This document shows positions 1 to 11,000 of a stretch of DNA of 64,000 nt, piece by piece. The stretch is from Agapetus fuscipes (taxonomy: Eukaryota; Arthropoda; Insecta; Trichoptera; Glossosomatidae): NCBI GenBank assembly GCA_951799405.1, contig OX637345.1, positions 5,084,001 to 5,148,000 on the forward strand, in the 5' to 3' direction. Within the stretch, counting starts at the first letter, position 1, and each line of letters begins with the position of its first letter. The notes under the pieces were generated by a model that saw only the letters and a program-made list of their open reading frames with translations, was not told where the DNA came from and made no database searches. The translations under genes and the position numbers were made by a program.

Positions 1-1418
1 ATCCATCAAGCTGGGAGAGAAGATCAGCTCCCACTCCCCGCTGATAGTCAACCTGTGCAAGGAGGCCGTCAACCGAGCCTATGAAACCACTCTCCAGGAG
101 GGACTCCTCTTTGAAAAGAAGCTGTTCCACGGGACCTTTGCAACAGTATGTATACTCAATTATTTTTAAAAAGCAGATATAAAAATAACAAGGTTGGCTG
201 GTAGTTAACATAATTATAACTTTTTCGGGCTGTGTAGCCATGGTCTGGTTGTTTGTTTCTGAACAGTTAACCTCTGAGAAGATGAAAGTGCCTGGCTAAC
301 CGTTGATATTGCCCATCGAAGCCTATGGGTGAAACTGCTTGGAAAAAAACATCCAAGGTTATCATTGCTCCTGAGGATGCCTTTTTAGAGGAAAACGCTC
401 GAGCATAATAAATGATTGAATAAGTGAATTGAAACTGTGTTTTTTTAATAAATTATAAATGATTTGTAAAACTAATGAATAATTTGTAAAATATACAATG
501 AACTTTCACTGTGTAAATCGCCAAACCTTAAAAAGTTGCTGTTGAGGTTGCTTTTTCAACCCCGTTTTATTTTCAGCCTTATTTTATTTCTTAAACCTTT
601 TCGGTCATTTGACCTACAGAAAGTAAATATAATTAGAGATACTTGATTTTCTGGTTCCGGGTTTTGACCGTTGTCCATGTTTTTGCTTGTCTTCTTCTTT
701 TTTCTTTTTATTCTTTCTTGAAAAAAAAAAAAAAAAAAACATTTATAATTAGAGATAATTAAATTGAAACACATAAAACAAATTTCTCTTTTCTTCAATG
801 TATTAATATCATTTTCAAAAATAATCCTAGATTTCTATAGAACTCATGTAAGATGACATTTTCATGCAAAATATATCAAAAATTCAAACTGAAAATCACA
901 CTTTTAACCTTATTGGCATACTAGTACTATATTTACAATATAGATTATTTTAACCTGCTTATTAATTTGAAGTAGGCTTCATTTAGATATATTGAAGTCT
1001 GCACGTTTCAAAATGACAAAAAAGTTGTCAGTCTGATTAATAATTTATTAGTAAAATTGGAAAAAAAATTCAACATCTTTCCGAAAAAAATTGGGAATCC
1101 ATTAAGCATAACTTTATTGAAAAATAAAGCTATTTTTTGTTTAACGTAGTTTATTTTCACAATAATATTTAATATCTCGAGTACTTTCGACCTTCAATAT
1201 TCAGGCCATTATCAAGAGTGATGTAAACTACTGATAATAAACTATGTTAAACAAAAAATAGCTTTATTTTAAAAAAATGAATTTTTACTGTGTGAATACA
1301 CAAACCCTACAAAATATAACTTTATTGTTTAATCCATTTTTTTTTCTTGCAGAAAGACCGTCAGGAGGGCATGACAGCTTTTGTGGAGAAGAGGCCGCCC
1401 AAGTTTACTTCTGAATAA
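1..1418 (+). CDS. ECHS1: Enoyl-CoA hydratase, mitochondrial (3' end, last two exons)
   Basis: Catalyses hydration of short-chain trans-2-enoyl-CoA in mitochondrial beta-oxidation and valine breakdown. Two exons are visible: 1(frame starts at base 2)-145 and 1353-1418, joined in phase 0 through a GTATGT donor and a TTCTTGCAG acceptor. The translation is the family's C-terminal helix region: [15 protein letters not shown], then [11 protein letters not shown], then [18 protein letters not shown] and a TAA stop. This ending is diagnostic for ECHS1 against other crotonase-fold proteins. The catalytic glutamates and transit peptide lie upstream of the window. The 1.2-kb intron holds a small inverted-repeat element. 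A polyadenylation signal follows about 120 bases after the stop. Confidence 0.93.
1121..1271. mobile_element. Inverted-repeat MITE in the ECHS1 intron
   Basis: About 150 bp with nearly perfect 35-bp terminal inverted repeats. The left end reads AAAATAAAGCTATTTTTTGT, and the right end is its complement ending GCTTTATTTT. No coding capacity. The class is unknown. Confidence 0.7.
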
Positions 1419-1534
1419 ACACACGTCTACAAGTTTACAAGCTTCTGCTGAGATGTTGCATTTAAAAAAGAGTTTCTGTGAAATCATATATTTTTATACA
1501 CACAAAAAATATTTTGTTATAGATGTTGAGTTGT

Positions 1535-1540
1535 AATAAA
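1535..1540 (+). terminator. AATAAA polyadenylation signal of ECHS1
   Basis: Perfect AATAAA hexamer 117 bases after the ECHS1 stop codon, followed by T-rich sequence. Confidence 0.6.
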
Positions 1541-1585
1541 GATTTTTGAGATAATTTTAAATGGACTTTATTTGTAAATCACCCG

Positions 1586-1873
1586 CTTAGGGGCTGTCCA
1601 TATGTTAAGTCATTCGCATTAAGGGGGGGGTAGTCTGGTCTGCGGATGATGGCAAATGATGTACGAGTACCAAAAGTGATGTCGTTCTTGTAAATACCAA
1701 TTTCTACAAAATATTATGTAAGTAATATAACATTATTAATTTTTAAGCTCATCCATTATTACAGCAAGAGGGGGGGGGAGGTCATTAGATACTGACTATA
1801 GGATGATTGTAAGGGGGGGGGGGGGTCGAAAATCAGCCAAAATCGATGACGTAATTTATGGATGGCCCCTTAG
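1586..1873. mobile_element. Non-autonomous DNA element with GGGGC(T)GTCCAT termini
   Basis: Left end CTTAGGGGCTGTCCATA and right end TATGGATGGCCCCTTAGG are inverted copies. The interior has poly-G runs and a GACGTAATTTATGGATGG end. This type of end is, from memory, common in arthropod genomes. There is no ORF. Confidence 0.65.
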
Positions 1874-1899
1874 GATCATTACACTGAATGCTGAATGGA

Positions 1900-2740
1900 C
1901 TCGACGCAAATCCCATTGGCAAAAAAATGTTTTGCTAGAGGAAAGGCAAACATTTTGTTCTTGGTTCTAAAGGACCCAATCATATAGACCTGTGGTGTTT
2001 GCCGCCAAAAAACATTTAAGTTCTTTAGGTTTCAGATATGCCTACAGTGTGTGTATGAAAAGGGGTATTGATAATCAAATATTATAATGACGTGAATCGT
2101 AATGAAGCAATACAAAAATTCACTATTTTGTAAAAAAAGATACCCGTACTTTTGATATATCGTGCAAACTTTAATGGGCATGCATTAAATGGGGGCCTTA
2201 AATCTCAGTATATCTTTGCAACTTAGATTAAAGATAAATCCTTTTTCACAGCTTGAGAGTGCATGCTAAGTTTTTTAACAAGTATTTTGCTGGCTGCAAA
2301 ATATCAAGATGGCTAAGGATAGGAGGTGCTGTAAAAAAAAAGAAGATGTAAGTAATCATAATATGTAATATCAGTGAGTTGAAATCAGTCTTGTTATTTT
2401 TTATGCGCTGCTTGTTTATTTTCGGCGATTTTTAGGAGAATCTTCATAATATTATTCCTTTTTATATACCTCCCATTTATCGGCAGTACATGTTGTACAG
2501 CCATCAATTAATTTAGTCTATGCATTAAAAACGGATCCGGTTCATGAGAAAAGAAGAAACGTAGATATGTATGTAGGTATTCATAAAAAATAATTAAAAT
2601 ATGAGGCGTAAAACCACAAAGAAGATAACAAAAATTTGGATTGTTTTTTTTATTATAATTTTATCTGTAAACTATCTCTTTATTATTTTTTACAATAAAA
2701 AAAAATGATCCGCATTATTTTGATACATCTGTCATTTTTT
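1900..2740. other. Intergenic, AT-rich, nothing recognised
   Basis: No open frame with splice sites, no repeat shared with the rest of the window, and no RNA gene was recognised here. Confidence 0.5.
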
Positions 2741-2898
2741 GTATCGAGTTTTGGTCATCCGTCATTCGACACGAGCTGTCAAAAATTCTGTGACCGACTT
2801 TCTCAGCCAACAATAATACGCGATCGTCCATCGTTTTTCGACATCATTTGTCGCCGCTGCGCTTCCGTGTGATGTAGTAGTCTAACCATCCAACAAAC

Positions 2899-3033
2899 AT
2901 GGAAGAGTTCAAGGATATCGACGTGTACAAGACGAGCTTCTCAGTTTTTGTTTACCTCTTTTATTTGGAGTTGCTGTACATTGTGATCATGACCTTATCA
3001 ATTTTGAACCGTGTCAATCAGCAGACGTCATAA
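2899..3033 (+). CDS. Candidate small ORF or 5' exon (44 aa)
   Basis: An ATG in a good animal context (CAACAAACATGG) opens a 44-codon frame. It starts MEEFKDIDVYKTSF and is followed by a hydrophobic stretch (VFVYLFYLELLYIVIM). It could be a micropeptide with one membrane helix. It could instead be the first coding exon of the SNF2-like gene starting at 5029, but no strong donor in the required phase is seen; the best is a weak GTGTCA after AACC. The GC-richer 2770-2898 stretch looks like a promoter or 5' UTR. Not recognised as a known family. Confidence 0.25.
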   Translation: MEEFKDIDVYKTSFSVFVYLFYLELLYIVIMTLSILNRVNQQTS

Positions 3034-3314
3034 ACAGGTGGCCTGCCATTACTGCCCGTTCAACTCTTACTTTTATTTGATTTCCAACGACCTAGTTCAC
3101 AACTAGCACCCATCTTTTATGGACTAGAAACTTAAAATAGACTCGTCACCAATTCCATACACAAAAAAAAAAGACATCGCACGGCCGTGTTACTACGAAA
3201 AATACAAACTAATGCTTTGTTATTGGTTGCTATATCAGGACCTTAGTCAACAATCTCATATATGGGTGGTCCAAATTCACTCACATCACTCTGCTGCTAA
3301 AAAACTACATTGAC

Positions 3315-3525
3315 TTTGCTTGCCGAAGAGGGTGGTCTACCGTGTTTGTGTGATGGTATATAAAGCCATCAATGGCTTGGCTCCACCTTATCTGACTGAC
3401 ATGATTTCGCCTGTTGAGATGGGTAAGAGGAGGCAGTCGAAGAATACAGAATTGGCGACGAGAGGGGATGGAGAGGGACGGTGGAAGAAGCCAAGATCCA
3501 CTTTGGGTTTTTGGCGACAATAATG
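3315..3525 (+). mobile_element. CR1-like retrotransposon 3' fragment
   Basis: The frame reads VCVMVYKAINGLAPPYLTDM, typical of the post-reverse-transcriptase C-terminus of CR1/L2-group elements. It is followed by a GATGATGATGAT tail like the 3' microsatellite of such elements. A short dead fragment. Confidence 0.6.
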
Positions 3526-3715
3526 ATGATGATGATACTCACAAAATGCAAAAACTAACAAAAAAATAGAAGACAAAGTGTTTTTGTTTTCTTTCGATTA
3601 GACCATGGTCTATTTGCTGCTTTTTTATGTGCCGATGTTTCCCTTTCTGGAACAGAAAGTATTTTCAAGGCGAGTTATCAAAGCGCCGCTTTGTTGATGT
3701 TAATCTAATCTAATC

Positions 3716-3960
3716 TAAATTGCAAAGATATGTTACATTTGGGATTCACATTATATGCATTCTCACAAGCAGACACGTACAAGTTTGCGCTTGTACACGC
3801 CGCATGTGAACCTACAACATAAAAACCCAAATCTCATATGGGCATACACCCTTGCAACTCTTGCCGCCCTTCCCTGAAACAGGGGTGACATTGGCAAAGT
3901 GAACAATTTTTTACAGCATGGGTGGTAAGCCGCATACCAACCTATAAGTCTAGAAACAAT
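3716..3960 (-). repeat. F2 repeat copy
   Basis: Inverted F2 copy. It begins with the tail TCTAATCTAATCTAA and carries the shared block GAAACAGGGGTGACATTGGC. Confidence 0.75.
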
Positions 3961-4039
3961 GCTAACTGGCTGTAAGTTTGATGCTTTGTCCTCATCTTGG
4001 TTTCTTTTGTATAAAAGCTTCATATAAACCATAGTCTAA

Positions 4040-4071
<32 letters not shown>

Positions 4072-4167
4072 TTTCAACAAAACAGGAAAATACATTAAAA
4101 TATATAAAACAATAATAAAAATATATACAATTGAAGTTGTACCTTCCCAATTACAATGTTGACATTA

Positions 4168-4412
4168 AATATCTATAATCTATAATCTAAGTTGCAAAGA
4201 TATATTCATTTAAAGCTCTCAGATGTATGCCCACAAACCAACAAGTGTAGTTCGCGCTTACAAATGCTGAATGTGTACTTACAAATAAAATCCAAACCTC
4301 AAATGAACATAAGCCCCACAACTTTTGCCGACCTTCCCTGAAACAGGGGTGACATTGGCAAAGTGAACCATTTTTTACAGTATGGGTGGTCAGCCTCATA
4401 CCAACCTATAAG
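4168..4412 (-). repeat. F2 repeat copy
   Basis: Near full-length minus copy. It ends at ACCAACCTATAAGTCAAGGA, the 5' boundary of the family. Confidence 0.8.
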
Positions 4413-5028
4413 TCAAGGAATGAAAAAAATAAGTATTAAAAATAAAAAGAATATAAATATAAATACTAATGACAGTAAGATATTTTTTCATACAATGTTG
4501 ACATTAAATATAAGTATTAAAATAAAAAAAAGAATATAAATATAAATACTAATGATAGTAAGATATTTTTTTTATTTTTTTTCAAACACAAAATATAAAA
4601 TATAAAAACCTATTAAAATAATCATGATAACCGTAATGACACCAAACAATAAGAGATAAAAACAGAATTACATATATCAAATCAGCCTTACATTCACTTG
4701 AACATGCCAATATTTTTAATTATAATTTTAATTTTTCCCACTCACTAATACCTACACACTGAAATTCTAGTCAAAATTCATTATATTTCATGAACACGTT
4801 TCTATTATTATTACAATTACAATTATTATTATTATTATTTTACATCATTAATCAAGAATTAAGGGCAAAGTATGGCCGTCGTTAACTTTTTCAAAGTATT
4901 GGTCGATTGGTAAAAAAATAACCTGAAAAAAAAACAAAATGTCTTTTAACTCCGACCATGAAAGTGAAAGTCTAAAACCTTATTGAATAAAATATAACCT
5001 TATCAAGTAAGTTTTTTGTTTGTTTTAG

Positions 5029-8000
5029 GTATTGGGATTATGTTTTCCGTTCCATATTCAAAACATCTCAAATGCCTAACTAGCACGTCCGAAAATGATC
5101 TTGAAGTTTCTACCCCCTTGATAAGAAGTCTGAAGCCATTTCAAATTGAGGGTGTCAGATTTCTCTACAACCAATATTTGAGAGTAAGTAAATTGCACTG
5201 CATTTGTCCCAATCTTAATCTAGTGGTTAATGCTTCAAACTAGTAATCAGAAGATAGTAGGCTCAATTCCAAGCTTGCCATTCTCAAAAATGCTTTCCAC
5301 TTCTTTATAATATTCATCATTACAGTGCAACTTCTTACCTTATTATCTCCAGAGGGGTGTGAAACCTATTTATTTTCAGCCGTAAGGGAACTGGCTTAAC
5401 GCCAACCACTTGAAGTGGGGAATTTCCTACTCCTGAGGTGGCTGGTTCTCATTTCTTGTGTGGGCTGAGTAAACCTTGCCTGTATTTTGATTTTGTGTTT
5501 GAAGTATGTACTTAAGCACGGAAACGGGAAATCATTTTTGACACTCTTGACCGGTCCGTAGTCTAGTGGTAAACACTTCTGACGCCAAAATGGAAGGTTG
5601 TGGGTTTGAATCCCGCCGGAACACAAAAAAAAAAACCATTTATAATTTCAAATACACTTTACGCTGGGTGAAAAATTCATATTCCTTTACCAAAGATCGG
5701 TCACTAAAGGTCCATCCAGCCTTACACCAACTGAGACTTGCTTGAGAATTGGCCCTTTCTACAGCGACGATCAAACTCGCACAGGGCTCTTGAAGTGTGA
5801 TTCACACGAAAACAGCGCTCACTAAATAAATCATCTTAATATTATTGGTGAGAATCGTACGCTAACCCCCTGGCAAAAAACACAAGCATGCTGCCAACTA
5901 AGCTATAGATCAGACCGGATGGCGATTGCAAAAAAAATGCATAGAAATGGAAGTAGCGACTCCAGCAGGCATTTTAATTTTAATACGTTTTTTTGTACAA
6001 CGCTGTGATTAAAGTTAAACAAAATATTGTAAACTTGTGGTGCAAAGTTCACCAAATACATCACCCAGGTAATATTATTATTTTATTATTATAAAATGTA
6101 ACTTAAAATAATTATTCTAACTGAATCATGCCGTGAACTTGCACCATTTGAATGTCTGCTTTGCATTTAAGTGGTTTACTGTTTTGAATATGCATACAAA
6201 TTATGTTTAATCGAGGCCACGGATACCATCAATTTAAAATGAAACCATAGATAATGTAATAAGTTTCATTAGAATGTCTACATTTTAGTAAAGAATTATT
6301 TTACTTGATTGAAATCTTTTGATCTCTGATTCACAAAAAAAACATACCAGCTCATGGATCCTGAGATGAGGAGGTCCAGCTATTTTTCCACCTTTCAGGA
6401 GGTCTTCCAGCTGGGCGTTGACCTATTGGCATCTCATTAGCTACGATATGCTCGACTCTTTCATGACTCATTCTAGAGATATATGCTACAAAATAAATGC
6501 TAAAGCAATGATTGAAGTTAGTGGGTTATTTTCCCAATGGAGTCTATAATCTATCTATAATCTAAGTTGCAAGGATATATTCATTCAAAGCTCTCAGATG
6601 TATGCCCACAAACAAACACGTGTAGTTCGCGCTTACAAATGCTGATTGTTTACTTACAAATAAAATCCAAACCTCAAATGAACATAAGCCCTGCAACTCT
6701 TGCTGACATTCCCTGAAACAGGGGTGACATTGGCAAAGTGAGCCATTTTTTACAGTGTGGGTGGTCAGCCTCATACCAACCTATAAGTCAAGGAATACGA
6801 GTAATAAATAACATTTAAGTATAAAAACAACAAAACCTTAAAAAGTGTAAAATAAATATTTATTTTTTAAATATGTTGTTTCCTAATTTGATAAATTCAT
6901 TTCTTTTTATGTAAGACTGTTCACCAAGGGTCCATTAAGCCTTAAAGTAACTGGGTCTTGCTTGAGAATCAGCATTTTCTATAGCGACAATTAAACTTGT
7001 CGAGGACTGTTATAAATAGCCCTCATCAAATAAATAATCTTAGTTTTAGTAGTAATTCCTTGACTTATAGGTATTCTTTGACTTATAGGTTGGTATGAGG
7101 CTGACCACCCATACTGTAAAAATTGGTTCACTTTGCCAATGTCACCCGTTTCAGGGAAGGTCGGCAAGAGTTGCAGGGCTTATGTTCATTTGAGATTGGG
7201 TTTTTTATATTGTAGGTTCACATGCGGCATGTGTGAGCGCAAAATTATGCGTGTCTGCTTGTGGGAATGCATTTAATATGAATCCCAAATGATACATATC
7301 TTTGCAACTTAGATTTAGATTTAGTAGTATTATAACTGTTGTTATTGTAATGAAAAAAAATGTTTCCAGAAAAATGGTGCCGTTTTGAATGACGATAGCA
7401 AATTGGGAAAAACTGTTGAAACCGTTGTATGCCTCTCTTCCATTCACCTTCTACAATCTTCCATCAAAGTGCTGGTATTCTGCCGCCAAGAAAACTTCAA
7501 TCACTGGTTATTCCATATACATGAATACTCCAAACTAACTGCTTCCATTTACCAAGAAAGTAAGCTCCCACATTTTATTATCTTTTTTATTTATTTCTTC
7601 TCAGTCCGTCTCTATCCACTCCTGAAGCATTATTCTGCGAAATTCCGTCGACTTTGGATATCAATCCAAGTCGGAGCTTGCGAAATAACTCCATAAATAA
7701 AAATTTGCAGTACACCTTATTTTTGGACACAAATCGCTATCTCGTCCCCTTAACCCCTGTAGCGCCAGCGATTTTCTGCCTAATTCAGACACCCAACTCG
7801 TGGTGTTTATATTAACCTTTATCACCCTGAGTATCTAAAAATTACACATGGTTCGAAGTGGGGTACCGGAGGACCCCAGCTACTTTTCATACAAAATAAT
7901 CATAAGGCAGAGAGCCCGCCAGACGTGCGTTTCGCTCCGCATACGCCGTCGGAATGACGCAAATATGACAAACTCAACCAGTGTTTCCTAAACGGTGGAA

Positions 8001-11000
8001 GAGAATTTAAAATAAACATTTTTATAATAAATTTTATTTCATTTTCAATTGTATTATAGTGAAATATGCAACATAGGAAATTAAAAAAAAAAAAACATAA
8101 ATAAAGTTAAAATCCAAAAAACATAAATACAATTTTTCAAGTTATGTACAAGTGTTGAGAAATATCAAGTGAAGGCATCTTTTATTATCTGGGCGTAGTT
8201 TATATCTGCAACAAATTAACGAATGGTTTGTTATTTATTTAAATACTCTAAATTTAAATCTAAGATGCAAATATATATTAAAATTTACAATCCACATCTT
8301 ATACACCCACAAAAGTAAACATACGTAAGATTTTCGCGCATACAAATACAATTTCAAATGTGTCTACAGTAGGAAATACCGCAAATGACCGGTCCGTAGT
8401 CCAGGTGGTAACACTTCGGACTCGTAACTGGAAGGTCGTGGGTTCGAATCCCGGCGGAAAATATACCATTTATATTTTCAAATTTGCTCTTCGCTGGGTT
8501 GAAAACTTCATAAACCTTTACCAAAGACCGGTCATCAAAAGGTCCATCCAGCCTTACAACAACTGGGTCTTGCTTGAGAATTGGCGCTTTCTACATCGAC
8601 GACCAAGCTCGCAGAGGGCTCTTGAGGTGTGATACACACAAAAACAGCGCTCACCAAATAAATCAGCCTAATTTAATTTTTAATTTTTTTTTTTTTAAAT
8701 GAACATAAGCTCTGCAACTTTGCCGCCTTTCCTTGAAGCAGGGGTGGCATTGACATAATTGAAACATTTTTTTTACAGTATGCAGACTCAGATTCAATAA
8801 TATCTCCGACTTCAGAATCATCCGAATTACACAATTCGAATTCTAAGTCACTGTCAATAACTTCGTCATCACTAAAGTCTTGCAATTTTTCTATTTCTTC
8901 ATAGGTATTTTTTCTAGCCATTTTCTAGAGAGAGAAAAAAATCAAATGTTTGGCACATATCACAAAGGAAAAACAATATACCTATTCAGAAAAAAAAACA
9001 ACGAACTTACCTTTCTCTTCACAAAAATATATTTATTTTATATTTGTAAAATATTAAAGAACGTTTTGGGAACCACAGGAATGACAGGACTGTTCCACTC
9101 GCTTACCCAGAAAGACGGAGTAAAGTCGTCAGCGGACAATATAGTTGACTCTCTTCCGCACAGCTGTGACGCGGTAAGCCCGCGTAAAAAAGTGAAACAA
9201 GTAGCTTATCTCTGGACCCACCACACACACAATGGCGCGCCCGCCCTTCCCTTCCCCACACATGCTCCAGCGCTCCCCCCGCGAGGGCATAATGTGACGT
9301 GTTTCTGACCACGTGATTAGTAGAGTACGCGAATATTTATCAAAAACAATTATTTGAAGACTACATGCTTTGAATACTTAAAAACAAAAAATACAGAAAT
9401 GTTTCTTAGTAGCTTTACGAAGATTTCAAAAAGTTTCAATTGAATTGCTCGATTAATTATTGAGTAATCAAATAAAACGTTTTTTTGGGGTATCTCATAT
9501 ACCCCGCTTCGGCCAGGGAAGGTTAAATATCTTCAAAGATACAAAACATATCTCCTGTGGGTTTTTTTTTATATAAAAAAACATTGAAATAAAGTTTTTT
9601 TAGTGCCTACCAAAAAAAAAAAAACTTTTGTGAAATAATTATTATCCTACTTCATAATTTAGATTACGGAAAAAAGATCGAGATTCGAAAAATAGATACC
9701 TCATTAGTATGCGTAGGCACGAAATCCCAATACATCGCAAAAAATAGAAGGAAATGATCCTTCTTATTTACACAAAACAAAAATTTTGAGTGTGTTAGTG
9801 TTCTTGTCGGGGTTATAGCCGCGGGGGCCAAGAGGGCTGATCTTTCTAGCGTGTTTCGAATGGAACAATGTTGGTTCGATCCCCGCTTGGGTCACTTGAC
9901 TTTAACTTTGACCCTGGTTCAACAGATGTTATTGGGTAATTATTATTTAATAATTCATTAATAATAAACAATAATGAATTATTAAATGATGATGTTAATA
10001 CCTGTTTCTGGCCAGGTAGAATAGGTTGGTGAATTGCATTCCTCTTCACAAATCGATTTTTTTATATTAAATTTATATTAAATTTAAATTCTTATGTCAA
10101 CAAATTGTGAAATTCGGCTTTTTCAACAGTCGGTTTTCAAGGTCAACTTAAATATTATATTTTAAATACCTACAAACAAAAAGTAATGCTTTGAATTTAT
10201 TGGTAGATAGTTCTACCCAATAGCAGTACTTCATGCGATTTTTGATCTTATTGCTGTGTAAAAACAAAAGAAAAATTAAAAAAATTGCGTTTAGTACTAT
10301 GAGCGCGGATCCGCGTTCCGGCGCTCGAGGGGTTAAGGTTAAAAGGTTCATCAGAAATACAGCATGTATTTTATTTTATACATATTGTAATGGGTTTTTT
10401 TTTCAGATAAATCAAATGCTGGCATAAACTGCTTGATATCATCAATAAACTTATTTCCTCTGAAGACAACTTCTGATTGGGACATTATAATAGTTGATGA
10501 TTTGGACGTTGACGCTACAATTAAGTATTTACGCAGCGTAAAGTGTAAATTCAAAGTTTGGCTCGCCAAAGATAATTTATTGGTGAGTGAAGTCAAATAT
10601 TTGTTTGAACAATATTAAATAATACTAATTTAAGGGTTTGTGTATTGACGTGACTAATTTAAGGGTTTGTGTATTGACGTGACTGAAGTATTTACGCAGC
10701 GTAAAGTGTAAATTCAAAGTTTGGCTCGCCAAAGATAATTTATTGGTGAGTGAAGTCAAATATTTGTTTGAACAATATTAAATAATACTAATTTAAGGGT
10801 TTGTGTATTGACGTGACTGTGAAAATGCTGCGTTCTCCCTGAAGGGGTTGCATCTGGCTAGTGGGACCTATTTATTTTTACCGGTAAATGGGCCGGCCTT
10901 ACACCAACCACTTCAGTGGAAGTGGGGGTTTCCGAGCTCCTGAGGGGGCTGGTACTCGTTTCTTGTGAAGGCTGAGTAATCCTTGCCGGTATTTTATTTT

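Larger units (their letters stand above)
7746..9527 (-). mobile_element. Internally deleted piggyBac-like element
   Basis: Bounded by TTAACCCCTGTAGCGCC on the left and CCAGGGAAGGTTAA on the right, with TTAA at both outer ends as in piggyBac elements. Each end has a subterminal GGGG...CCCC hairpin (near 7860 and 9488). Read on the minus strand, the interior opens a frame at 8921 whose start matches the acidic N-terminus typical of piggyBac transposases. The catalytic core is missing, and an F1 copy sits in its place. Hence a non-autonomous derivative. The exact left boundary is less certain than the right one. Confidence 0.55.

Noticed and set aside
8387..8462. tRNA-like head with GGTTCGAATCCC
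   Set aside because: Part of the F1 SINE family rather than a functional tRNA gene.
8880..9308. 142-codon plus-strand frame
   Set aside because: Runs antisense through the piggyBac-like 5' region; composition is not protein-like.
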